DNA of 64,000 nucleotides from Diploscapter coronatus (Eukaryota; Nematoda; Chromadorea; Rhabditida; Rhabditidae). A program made the translations under genes and the position numbers. Under the pieces are notes generated by a model. It did no database searches, was not told the DNA's origin, and worked only from the letters and a program-made list of their open reading frames with translations. This document shows, one piece after another, positions 23,253-33,374 of the stretch. Position 1 is the stretch's first letter, and the number at the start of each line of letters is the position of its first letter. The stretch covers positions 31,015,249 to 31,079,248 of the forward strand of contig OZ038423.1 in assembly GCA_964036155.1 (NCBI GenBank). Direction: 5' to 3'.

Positions 23253-24554
23253 ACAATCTTCCGGAACAAGTTACGCATCTGACTGTTTCTCGCCGATGTC
23301 AGAATCGTACTTCCGATTCCCTGACGTCGTTGAACCGTTGTCAGAATCTCGAAGAAACTCCGAAACTCCCATACTTGATTTATCTTAGTCTTTCTCAATC
23401 TACCTGGATCATCCAATAAGTTCTTGGGTTATCATAGAATGAACTTGTTCGAACTTAAATAATATTTGCTAGTCTGTAACATACAGGGCTTGAAATTTTT
23501 GATACTTTTGTGACACTGACACTGGAATGTTAGTGTCAAATATTTTAAGCCCTGGCGGCATAATTATGAATAGTATAGAGTTAAAACTGTTATTATATGC
23601 TCAGGAACCTATTGGATGATGCAATAAGTGTAAAGCTGTAGCTTTTTTACTAAATTATTACGATGAATGTAATATTGATAATTGAATGAAATCTTCGTTT
23701 TGCTTTGTCAACTTTTTGTCGATCGACCTCTGGGCGTTTGTTGTTATCGCGGTTTCAAAGTTTCAAGGTTATTCGCCTTCGTTTTTTATTACTTTTGCCC
23801 TTTTCGACTTCAATCACCGAGACCTACCCACACATTTACGCTCACTCATGGCAATTCTCGACTTTTCATTCATCAATGCTATCTGGACTTTACTTAAAAT
23901 TTGTATTGACTTAATTTTTCTAAACACTAACAAATTTGGATTCTAAGTCATACGAAATATTCTTTAGAAGGAAATATTTTTCCTAAAAATCATATTTTAT
24001 TGATTTATTTTAGATTCTGATGGCCTTAAGTTATACAACTTTTAAAATCGTGAATATTCTATTTACAGTGCAAAGAGTTCAAACATCTCATGGTTTTTCC
24101 TGCATTAAACTAGTTTTATAACGAAAAATAATTGCCGCGTTTAGTAAAAGTCAAAATAGAATACTTTTTTAGCGACCTTTCGATCGACTATTTTTGTACA
24201 AATAATGAAATGAATCATCCTTAAAAAAATTCGAGTTTGCTTATTTTCGTGGTCGAATTTTGAATTTCAATGGTTCCCCAGTTGCTTGGAGACATTTTTG
24301 TCGATTGATCTACTCAAAAATTACGCTTGTTTTATGTTTCACCAAAGATCCGTCATTTTTTGCCTAAAATGGTAACTCAGAAAAGAACCCCCAAAACCCA
24401 ATTATAATAGGACCTCAACTCCCCCCACTAGCTCCATACCATAATGATAAAACTATTTGAACTGGTGTTTCTTTTCATTGGGCTTATTGGGGTACTTTTC
24501 CGATTTACGGCCAAAAATATATAGTCAAGGATTTCACGTTTAGACTACCCAACC
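23253..24554. other. Intergenic gap, no gene seen
   Basis: It holds the small palindrome at 23484-23554 and a stretch (23680-23950) open in all three plus frames, which is simply stop-poor. A TATATAG near 24519 lies about 35 bp before the first TTR start and may be its TATA element. Confidence 0.45.
23484..23554. repeat. Small 71-bp palindrome
   Basis: CAGGGCTTGAAATTTTTGA...AGTGTCA pairs with its inverse ending TTTTAAGCCCTG. The centre GACACTGACACTG-TTAGTGTC adds a second stem. Confidence 0.65.
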
Positions 24555-25707
24555 ATGCAGCTCCTTGTTGTAGCTTTTGCTCTGATACCTTTGGCCAGTT
24601 CGATCCCATTCCTTGGCACTGAGCAGGCAGTTGCGGTCAGGGGCAAACTGCTCTGCAATGGAGAGCCGGCTAACAACGTCAAGGTCAAGCTCTATGAAAG
24701 AGAAATTGGTGGGTTTTACTTCATTTTAGTTTTATTCAGACTTCTCAAAACTCGGCCGCCGAACAAATAGCACGTCGTTTTGAGAGAGAAGACGACATGC
24801 TCTTTTCCTCTCTCAACACGACGCACTATTTTTCTGCAGGTGTTGATTTGCGGGCCAAGTTTAGAGAAGTCTGGTTTTATTTAAATGAAGGATTTTAGTT
24901 CTCGACAAATTGCTGAGCGAAAAATTCTCCGACAGCGAGGGCCGATTTGAAATGGACGGGCACAAGAAGGAGGTATCAAACATGATTTGTAAATCGAACC
25001 CTCTCAGAAATTTACAACTATTTTTCAACTAATAGAAACGATCCTCCATCATCAATAAACCAGAATACATACATCTATAACATTAACACATCGAGTCAAA
25101 TGTTAAACTTAATTGATTAGAACAACTTCTCAAACAAATGGATAAAATCAAAAAGAATTCAGAAAGGAAAATTTTAGGTCACCACAATTGACCCCAAAGT
25201 GAACATCTACCACAAATGTGAGTTCTCAACTATTTACTAATCAGCAAACTTTAATTTTATGACGACTAATCCTTAAATTGTGAATGAATAGAAATGACAT
25301 TCTTCAGGCGGATACAACGGACCCTGCTACAAGAAGATCTCGATTAAAATTCCCAAGAACTACGTCGCTGAAGGCACCACTGCCAAACAGACCTTCGATA
25401 TTGGAGTAGGCTTTTTTAAAATAAAAAATCGAATTTGAATTATCGTGACATAAAACAGCTTGTAAAAGTAGCTCACCTTTGACGATATAGAAATGACAAA
25501 CATATCTCTTGCATATACAATTTCGTTAAAAATGTCTACTTTTACAAATTGCCGCCATAAGATTCTTCGTTATATTATTTGAAGCATAGATGATGTCATG
25601 AGACTCAGGATAGCATACCATTTCATTTTCAGCCTAAAAAAGTCACTTTTCAGGAGCTCAATCTCGCCGGTGCCTTCTCCGGTCAGTCTTTGGACTGTTT
25701 GAACTAA
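24555..25707 (+). CDS. Transthyretin-like (TTR) family protein 1
   Basis: Five exons (24555-24708, 24899-24972, 25178-25217, 25308-25405, 25654-25707) give 139 residues. A signal peptide (MQLLVVAFALIPLASS) precedes the TTR-like beta-sandwich: VRGKLLCNG, VKVKLYERE, the E-x-GRFEMDG loop, IDPKVNIYHKCGYNGPCYK and the C-terminal DCLN. Nematode TTR-like proteins are secreted; individual roles differ (for example bridging phosphatidylserine to phagocyte receptors in TTR-52) and cannot be assigned here. Four cysteines fit two disulphides. It is followed head-to-tail by a second copy and then by an inverted third. Introns 1 and 4 carry MITEs. AATAAA lies about 55 bp past the stop. Confidence 0.93.
24737..24873. 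repeat. hAT-like MITE, CAGACTTCTC family, with 8-bp target duplication (TTR1 intron 1)
   Basis: A 137-bp element starts CAGACTTCTCAAAACTCGG and ends with the inverse (GAGAAGTCTG). GTTTTATT occurs exactly at both flanks (24729-24736 and 24874-24881). The arms contain AAATAGCACGTCGTTTTGAG and its inverse. Related copies lie at 58872, 60654 and 62130. Confidence 0.88.
25457..25553. repeat. Palindromic element, TTGTAAAAGTAG type (TTR1 intron 4)
   Basis: Ends are AGCTTGTAAAAGTAG and CTACTTTTACAAATTGCC. The right end reads GGCAATTTGTAAAAGTAG inverted, tying it to the GGCAA group. Its closest relative is the element at 31771-31869. Confidence 0.75.
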
Positions 25708-26733
25708 TCGACAATTTTTATTTCCTCTTCCAAGTTTTTGTTAAGTTTTCAATTTTCAAGGCAATAAACTTTTTTCCTTCTTTCCACTTTGTCGTTTGAT
25801 GAATGCATTTCGTAACGTCATCACGGTGATTCATTGTTTTGATTTTGACTGGATGCCGAGTCGATTTTAACCTGGCGAGAAAATTTCGATTCGGAAGTAA
25901 AGAAATCGATGATCAATTCATCAAATGGGGAAAGAAAAACATTGATGATAATCAGAAAAAGGTAGAAGTTACGCCTTTTCTATGTTTCATCATCTAACCC
26001 TATCATTGCAGTTGTCGTCGTCATTATTTGTAAATGTCACCATTTTCAGGAAATGGCAATGACAATGGTAAAAAGTAAATGAGATTTACAAAGCTGGCAA
26101 TGACAAGTCCGTGACAATTATAACTTTCACGTGCCATTGTCATTTGTATTCATTGCTGATATAATTTGAACACATCGCTAATTTTCTATTCGCTACTCTG
26201 ACATTTCCAGAGTTTGACAATGACAGTTCTGTGACAATTACAAATAATCCATCACCCGCCATAGACGCAGAAGTGTTTCATCAAAACATCCCAAGTGAAA
26301 CGTTATCGAAAAATGAAGATTCAGCCGATGTGAAGAGTGGGAAATGCAGAGGTGGAAGAGTATCATAAAGGAGAACCAGTTTATTCGTCAAACGCACGCA
26401 TATCATATTTTCTTATCGCTTCCAATTGAAATATACGAGAAATCAACTCATTTTCGGGCTAGTTGAATTCATTTTCACTCCATCTGCCAACTATCCTATT
26501 CGATTTTATCAAAATCGACATCAATTTAGTTTTTCCACCGACTTTCACTCTCGTACTATTCACTTTTACTGTCAATTTTAGTATTTTTCATGTGAAACTT
26601 CACATTTCTAAATGCTGAGAATATGCATATCTCTGACCTAATTTGTCTCATCACCTGTTGTCTTTATCGATTATGATATCGATGGATTTTGTTGTTATTT
26701 TTTCTTCCCTTTTAATTTTATGATTTCCAGAAA
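25708..26733. other. TTR1-TTR2 spacer with a palindrome and a possible two-exon peptide
   Basis: It contains a repeat at 26023-26248 and two open stretches on the plus strand that could join. The first is about 25872-25962 (residues NLARKFRFGSKEIDDQFIKW, then GKKNIDDNQKK), ending at a GTAGAA donor. The second is about 26214-26367 and ends at a stop. No in-frame ATG was found upstream, and the second stretch overlaps the repeat's right end. I treat it as a candidate only. Confidence 0.35.
26023..26248. repeat. Inverted-repeat element with internal CAATGACA repeats
   Basis: The left end ATTATTTGTAAATGTCAC is matched by the inverse of GTGACAATTACAAATAAT at the right. Between them GGCAATGACA/TTGACAATGACA motifs recur in both orientations. 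Confidence 0.65.
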
Positions 26734-27973
26734 ATGTTGCGATACCTGGCTTTCTTTTCCTTGATCGGAGCCGCTACGAGTCTGCTTTTCGGTCTGATTG
26801 GAAGCGAGCAGGTTTAATTTATTGATTTACAATTTAAACACAAATACTAATGAAATATATAAATATAAATTTTTAACATTTAAGTCCGTTCGAGTCACGG
26901 GTAAACTTCAATGTAACGGAGCTCCAGCATCACACGTCAGAGTTAAGCTGTATGAGAAAGAAACTAGTGAGTTTAAATATTCGATATAAATGAGTAACAA
27001 TGTTATTTAATATGGCAAATTAATTTAAATCACCAATAAGTGTAGTATGTCGTAAGCTAAAGAAATTTATGTATATAGAAACTCGTAAAGAAATTTTGTA
27101 GACTTTTCTGCACACTACTTTGAGTGTGGAGCGATTTATGATAAAATTTACGGGAATTGCCCGCTAAATTTAGTTACAAGTCGTCTCACACCACCTACCT
27201 ACTTTTAATAGCAGTAGTGCTTTCAGATCAAAAGTGCTACTTTTAGTGACTAATTTTAATTTGGTGATATTTAAAAAAAAGTTTTATATTATATTTTTCA
27301 AAAAATATTATTTTAGCTCTCGATACTCTCCTTTCCGAAGGAACTACCGATGCTGACGGTACTTTCACTCTGCAAGGAGCCAAAACCGAGGTCACCACCA
27401 TCGACCCGAAAGTTAATGTAGGCAGTTTCTGGCAACTTGGATAATTCGTCATGCTATTGCCTACGAAATAGCACGGAAGAAGATTGCTTCCCTACCTTGT
27501 CCCATATCTTTAGCTATGGGTAACGAAGCAGCGAACTATCCAAATTACCGAAATTTTCAACTGATATTTTTTCTTGATTTAAAATTTCAAGGTGTATCAC
27601 AAGTGCAATTACAACGGCATCTGCTACAGGAAATTCTCGCTGACCGTTCCAGATAATTTCATCACAGGTACGTGCAAATTTCTGATATTTCAAAACACAT
27701 TCATCATTTTACTTCATTCTAGACGGAGCTACGCCGAACAAGACCTTCGATATTGGAGTAAGTAAAAAATTTGTTTAAATTGATTTAAATTAGCAATTTA
27801 TAAAAAGTGTTATGGCAAATCTATTAAAATACGTAATTTACGTTTCTAAATACAAATATCTTTTTTAAGATTATGCCATACTACTTTTGTAAAGTCTTAA
27901 GCTTAATTTTTAATTTTAGGTTATCAATCTCGCCAATAGATTCTCGGGTGATAGTACTGACTGCTTGAATTAA
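26734..27973 (+). CDS. Transthyretin-like (TTR) family protein 2
   Basis: Six exons (26734-26811, 26885-26966, 27317-27417, 27592-27667, 27723-27757, 27920-27973) give 141 residues. Signal peptide MLRYLAFFSLIGAATS, then VRVTGKLQCNG, VRVKLYEKE, VTTIDPKVN, VYHKCNYNGICYRK, NKTFDIG and a DCLN C-terminus. It is the closest paralogue of the gene at 24555. Intron positions differ: this copy has extra introns before SVRVTG and before DGATPN, and lacks the one before VTTIDP. The ATG is 3 bases after TTTCCAG. AATAAA lies about 70 bp past the stop. Introns 3 and 5 hold MITEs. Confidence 0.93.
27431..27549. repeat. Palindromic element, GGCAACTTGGATAATTCG type (TTR2 intron 3)
   Basis: The left end GGCAACTTGGATAATTCG and the right end CGAACTATCCAAATTACC (inverted) are imperfect TIRs. 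Relatives with the same subtype end lie at 32137-32251 and 51877-52217. Confidence 0.75.
27793..27895. repeat. Palindromic element, AAAAGTAGTACGGCA family (TTR2 intron 5)
   Basis: TTATAAAAAGTGTTATGGCA at the left pairs with TGCCATACTACTTTTGTAAA at the right. Related copies are at 32735, 39304 and 52491. Confidence 0.65.
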
Positions 27974-28096
27974 AGGAACGGATATTTTCCTGATCTCTAA
28001 ATACTCGCTATTTTATGAGAAACATCTGTAAATCTTCCAGACTCGAATAAATTTTATTCAAAAGTTTAAAAAGAAAATCATAATATCACTGTTGAT

Positions 28097-28236
28097 GGCG
28101 AAATCTGGGAGGCGTGTAAAGTGGTGCATAGTTACTTTTAGTGATTAGAAAATCGAGAAATACCACGCGAAAAGAAGAGGGACCGGCTTAAAATCGTTTC
28201 TTTCTCCCCTTCATTTCCGACCTTCTAGATTTCGGC
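28097..28236. repeat. MITE-like palindrome, family D copy 2 (between TTR2 and TTR3)
   Basis: GGCGAAATCTGGGAGGCGTG at the left, and the inverse with one change at the right. It is a near full-length match to the element at 3418-3553, about 24.5 kb away. It lies 21 bp from the TTR3 stop codon, in the shared 3' flank of two convergent TTR genes. Confidence 0.82.
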
Positions 28237-28255
28237 ATCAATAATAAGAAAAACC

Positions 28256-29133
28256 TCAATTAATGCAATCAACAGTTTCTCCGTTATACTTGTTGGCCAA
28301 ATTCAACGTGCCTATGTCGTATGTCATTCGAGGATATGATCCACCAGAGATGTAGTTGTCGGGAATCGTAATTCCGATCTTCTTATAACAAAGACCGTTG
28401 TAATTACCTGAATAGTTCATTAAATTTATATGGAACTTAAAATATTTATATCAAAACTAAACAAATCACATTTTGAATGACAATTTTTGTTAAAAATATG
28501 ATTATTTTCTATATTAGATATTCCCGTAAATAGACTAAGGTCAGGTAAAATTTCACAACAACATTCTGATTTCATAAAGTCAACATTTACGGAGTGTTAT
28601 TTTTAGCCAATATAATAGGTTTAGGTTAAAGTTTAACAGACTCACATTTGTGATAAATATTGACTTTGGGATCGATATTGGTGATTTCACGCTTCGTGCC
28701 ACTCAGCCGAAACTCGCCGTTACCATTCGTGTAACCCTCGTCCATGAAGCGATCAAGCACTGGAAATTTGAATAAAACTTAAAAACTAGACAATTTTTAA
28801 AGATAATACAAAATTTAGATTGATTTCTAAATTCTATTTTTATACTTTAAAATGACTAAAATCGATTTCCTAATTTATATTTATTATGTGAAAATCAACT
28901 TACAAACTTCCTTCTCGTACAGTTTAACTTTAACACCGCCTGAAAGAATAGCCTTTACTTTACTGTTTTCAATATTTAAATAGGAGATTAAAAATGCAAT
29001 CAAAGTCAACACCTGCAGGATATCCATTGCAAATCAATCGACCAGTTACAGCTACACTTTGCTGACGGCCGATAAATCCAAACAGCGCGAAAGATGAAGG
29101 TAGAAAGATCAGCAACAAAGACAGGAATCTCAT
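28256..29133 (-). CDS. Transthyretin-like (TTR) family protein 3, inverted copy
   Basis: Four exons, read downward (29013-29133, 28904-28939, 28646-28759, 28256-28407), give 140 residues. Signal peptide MRFLSLLLIFLPSSFA, then VAVTGRLICNG, VKVKLYEKE, IDPKVNIYHKCNYNGLCYKK, TYDIG and a DCIN C-terminus. The YPAG-GVK junction and the exon-4 fusion (no intron between YHKC and the end) separate it from the two plus-strand copies. Convergent with TTR2, with about 280 bp between stop codons. The start is the ATG directly before the signal peptide; an in-frame upstream ATG at 29194 would bury the signal sequence. Confidence 0.92.
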
Positions 29134-31035
29134 TTTTTTTCTAAAAAATAATTCTAAACTAATGATTTCCTTAAATTGTAAATAAACAATAGCCAATTAA
29201 AAACAAGAGAGCAGGAAAATCAACAAAAGACAAAGAAATCTCATTATTTATCCTAAAATTTAGAAATCTTCTATAGTTTGAGGTATTTTAATTCTAAATA
29301 TAAAATATCCATAAATCGATGTAAATGGAAAACGAATCCATTATGATGTGAAATTTTTGGATATTTAATGGACACTGAGGTTTGAACTTTAAATATTGAC
29401 GATAAATCGGAAAGAAACACTTTATTTCTACGAAATATGTTTGATTAGTTCTTCTAAAAACATAAGAATGAATGGCTTTTAAGAACTAATGGTCGGGAAA
29501 GTAACACGTTTAAAACTCGTGATTCATTTCAAGGAAAACTCGAATAAATAGGCCAAATTTCTCATGTCTGGGTTAGAGCACTTCAATCCTAGTAGGTTCG
29601 AAAACTGGGTTCTGACTCATCGAATTCAGGCAAATGCGGTGATAATATTTGAAAATTAGCCATCGTAAATTCTCGAAAAGTAATTGTGCAATAAAAACGC
29701 GCATGAGAGACTCGATGTTTGTTGAAAAACAGACGAAAAGTTTGAAAGAAAAACGGTAAGAGGCAAAGAAGTAAACTGTGAATCATAAGAAATATGAGAA
29801 ATCGATTAAGATTGAATTAAGAATGCTAGAAAGTTCAGAAAAATGAAAACAAAACTTCATTATAAAGAGTGAACCATAGTTATAGTGGTGCCTATTTATC
29901 TCGTATGGGAAGAATTTTTTATTATTCAATAATCGAAAGGTTATTTTGTTGAAAATATTCTTTTCTCAATTGTTTCCAGCTATTTGGCCAGTTTTTAAAG
30001 TAGCCCCACCGGGAAAGTTGATAGTACTGAGATTGATCTATTTCATAAGGGTCTCCCCTTATGTGAAAATTGAGATCTAGAAAATGCTGAAAATCTCGAA
30101 AATTCTTCGCTCAAATTTCTGTTTTTTGGAAAGTATTTGTATGCTAATTTTCATAAGATCTGAAGGACAGTTTTCAAAAAAAAATAGAAGAAGATGTTAG
30201 TGTTCAATAGAAATATTTTTTTCGTGTTGTTTCGAACACGACGTGAACGTCACGTCATAGCCCTCTGAATCTGAAAACCGACAATGAGGATTGTCTAAAA
30301 TTCACTTATTTCGATACCTGGTGGTGTGCTCAGCATAATTATGCCTATTACGCAACTTATTAGTGGAAAAATATGTTTTAATTTCAAAAATGAAATATAT
30401 TACAGAATTATTGCAAAATCGAAATTTTGAAAATAGGTACTCACCGGGAATAAAACCCAGGGCCAGTTAATTAAGCCTAGTAGATAATTATGAGACTTTA
30501 AAACGCTCATTTTTCGCTTTTATCCCCGATTAAGTCGAGCTTTGAAGTTAAAATATTTATGGCTTACCGTTGCTTACATATTTATATATGCCCTTTCTGC
30601 AACCATAAATAAAATTCTGATTATTCCATACTAGTTTGGACTTTTACATCCACGATTAGTTTGCCTTTTTTGTCATTTTATAATTCACTTGATATTTTTC
30701 TGAATTTTTTAGATATATTTCCAGTCGATATCGAACGATTGAAAATTGAATTTCCCTTAAAATTTAATATAGGTTGTACCTTGACAAAGTTTCCTTTTAA
30801 TTACTCATAGAATTTAGAAATTTACTGACGATCGATTAGTCCTTATCAAATATTACCTCAGGTTCATATTTGGTTAGAGTCCTCTTTCCTATCTATGACT
30901 ATGCAACGCTTATAGTTCACATTACTCTCATCAATAATTCTAACCATATATTGACAAGTTTTAAAGTTCCGAACTATCTCAATCTCTAACTTTCCCATAT
31001 ATCAAAAACTCCTAAATTTCTATCAGATTTTTAAG
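29134..31035. other. Intergenic region, no confident gene
   Basis: This is a 1.9-kb 5' flank shared by TTR3 (minus) and the four-pass protein (plus). A minus-strand frame of 65 codons at 29589-29786 begins with a hydrophobic stretch but has no splice or family support. No repeats stood out. Confidence 0.45.
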
Positions 31036-33374
31036 ATGTCGCCTCCTAAAAATGGTTACAATCCTTCTAGAGACCCGAAAATCATCGGACTTGGGTTCAA
31101 AGTAATGATCAATCTGATTTGTATAAATTACTTTCTATTATCTACGAAATGGCTGTTTGCAAATGGAGAAGGGGAGGGGTATCCGCGAGAGCCCTAACTA
31201 TATGTGCCTCCGCGTCTCTGCGCTCTTACCTCCCTCGAGTGTCGCGATGCGTCACTCTCGCAGATACGCGTCGTCCCCTTTCAATGCAAACGCTCATCTC
31301 GCAGATAATGGGAGTATCTCAAGTTTTTAGGTAGCTTCACGAGCCCTGCTAGTTTTTGAGTCAATTTGTGGAAAATTGCTGCTATGCGTGGCTATAGGCT
31401 CAATTATTTACGCCCCAAGTTGGTGTATGTTTTTGGCAATTTATAAAACTATTGATTTAACACTAATAAGTACTCACCCATTCATGTATTCATGGACTTA
31501 TTAAATATGAGTGAAATGAAATAAAGCAATGAATATATTAGTAAGCAAGAACTTACTGTTTCTGCTTACTATGCATTATTAACAGCCTAAATTTTATTTT
31601 CAACTAAATTTAAACAAATTTTTTAAATTCCAGATCCAGTTTTGGTAAACTTCATCTTTCTTGTGTTTCAAATAGCAGCAATGGTGACCTATAATTTGTG
31701 CCATTCAAGAACTCAGCCAGTTTATGTTCTACCTTTATTCGCTTGGGAGGTAAATATTACACGTTTCATAGTAATTTGTAAAAGTATTCATCTCCTTAGC
31801 GAAATAGCATGCTGGAGAGATTCTCTCGTCAATGCTATTTCATCAAAGGTAGCTACTTTTACAAATTGTCTGTTTCATTTTAAAACTCAGATCTACTTTT
31901 AGACAGTCACGATATTCTGGGTCTGTGTCTGGTTATACGCTGCAGTCACCGCGATAATTACTGGTCATTTGTGGGCTTTGGAATGGTTAGGAGGGCCTAG
32001 GTAAGAAAAGCAACTTGGAAACCTCAAGCCCTGAAGCCATGCGAAATAGGATGGGAAAAGAAATGCTACCTTCCAACACCCTTGCCTAACCACACTATTT
32101 CATAATGGCTTGAGAGCTTATGGTTTCCAAATAGCCTAACCTGGATAATTCGTTATTTCTTTGCCAACGAAATATTATGAGAAAAATCTTTCCCTATCGT
32201 TCTCTATATCCTTAACTATGGGTAACGAAATAAAGAATTCTCCAAATTGCCGGCAAAAAGTTTTAAAATTTTCATTTTTATAAGAACCTATTCAGAGAAC
32301 AAAGATTCCCAGATACACCCGACGTAGAGACGAATGATATCACAAATCCGGATGTGAGTGATCCACATGTAAAGAAGGGTAATTTTCTTAAATATTCTAT
32401 TTTTGAAGCATTTATAAAATAAGGAGTAGTGAACATAAAACAGAAATCTGAAACTTTCATGCGATTTTTGCGTACAACTTTTAATGAACTTAAGAATTAC
32501 ATTATATTTTCATTAAATGCTATGATTTTTTTTTTTAATTTTCGACATTTTAGCCGTGTTTTACGGTTCTGGAATTACCGCCGCTAGCGTTATTGTGCTG
32601 ATCATAAAAATTTTGGGATGGAGAATAATAAAAACTACATATATAGAGCTGAGAAGACGGCGTCTGGCTAACATGCGGGCGGAAAATGTTGGGATTTTTT
32701 TTTACTTTTTAAAAATATTAATATAAAAAATAATTTAATGATGAGAGTAGTACGGCAAAGTTTATTAAAGTAACTTAGCGAGTTTCTATAAACATAATTT
32801 TGCGATCTGGGCGATTTTCAGCTAAATTTTGTTTAAATTGGCCCTAGATCTAAAATCCTACCTTATTTATGACGTACAACTTTTATTAATTTATACGTAA
32901 ACGACCCTATAAAATTCAGAGGAAAAAGTTACGATCTGGCTCGAGATCCTCATCAGGTGAATCGTCGAATTTGCCTAGCCTGTCTATGATTCATCATAAC
33001 CCCTCCCCGCAACCTCCGAAAAAGAAAATTCGACATGGAAGGGAATATTATGAGGTTATTTATAAACTTATGTCTATTTTTAATAAATATTTTAACTAAT
33101 GAATTGGATGGCAATCTGGAAAAGTAGTTACATCGTTACATACGAAGTAGTAAGAGAAGAGAACCTTTTCCCTTACAAATTCTATACTATTTTCGCATGC
33201 AACAATGCTACGATGCAAAGAGTTTCTTTTTCAAATTGCCAATTAAATTAAAATGTTAAATATGAAGTTTTTAATTTTGAATTTCAGAACGGCGACGATG
33301 TTGATAGACCTTTTATAAGTACACCTTCAACAATATCCTCTGTTAATGCCACAAGAACAGAGTCAACATTGTAA
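31036..33374 (+). CDS. Four-pass membrane protein of unknown function
   Basis: Eight exons (31036-31101, 31331-31424, 31634-31749, 31903-32000, 32296-32378, 32554-32687, 32920-33054, 33288-33374) join in frame to 270 residues. After a short polar N-terminus (MSPPKNGYNPSRDPK) come four hydrophobic segments: about 36-52 (KLLLCVAIGSIIY), 56-76 (VLVNFIFLVFQIAAMV), 93-119 (TVTIFWVCVWLYAAVTAII) and 154-175 (AVFYGSGITAASVIVLIIK). A short acidic loop (DTPDVETND) lies between 3 and 4. The C-terminal 90 or so residues are cytoplasmic-looking: RRRR, Ser-rich, then PQPPKKKIR. It is a tetraspan layout of the MARVEL/claudin kind, but I recognise no family. ATG follows TTTTTAAG. Introns 2-4, 6 and 7 hold repeats, and AATAAA follows the stop. 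Confidence 0.8.
31137..31309. repeat. Palindromic element, family H copy 2 (four-pass gene intron 1)
   Basis: ATTATCTACGAAATGGCTG at the left pairs with the inverse of GCTCATCTCGCAGATAAT. Inside, GGGGTATCCGCGAGA and TCTCGCAGATACGCGTCGTCCCC correspond to those in 7888-8022. Confidence 0.7.
31771..31869. repeat. Palindromic element, TTTGTAAAAGTA type (four-pass gene intron 3)
   Basis: AATTTGTAAAAGTA and TACTTTTACAAATT form the TIRs. The core GCGAAATAGCATGCTGGAGAG is mirrored by AATGCTATTTCATC. Confidence 0.75.
32009..32136. repeat. Palindromic element, GCAACTTGGAAACC type (four-pass gene intron 4)
   Basis: The ends AGCAACTTGGAAACC and GGTTTCCAAATAGCC are inverted copies. The core ATGCGAAATAGGATGGGAAAAG is mirrored by CACTATTTCATAATGG. 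It directly abuts a second element of the same superfamily. Confidence 0.75.
32137..32251. repeat. Palindromic element, CTGGATAATTCG type (four-pass gene intron 4)
   Basis: AACCTGGATAATTCGTTATTT pairs with the inverse of AAATAAAGAATTCTCCAAATTGCC. It sits tail to head with the preceding element in a single intron. Confidence 0.72.
32735..32889. repeat. Probable AGTAGTACGGCA-family element (four-pass gene intron 6)
   Basis: TTAATGATGAGAGTAGTACG at the left and GACGTACAACTTTTATTAA at the right are diverged inverted copies. The interior is less palindromic than in the other copies. Confidence 0.5.
33110..33240. repeat. Palindromic element, GGCAATCTGGAAAAGTAG type (four-pass gene intron 7)
   Basis: GGCAATCTGGAAAAGTAG at the left, and CTTTTTCAAATTGCC at the right. 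The inner arms ACATCGTTACATACGAAGTAG and ACTATTTTCGCATGC pair imperfectly. Confidence 0.75.
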
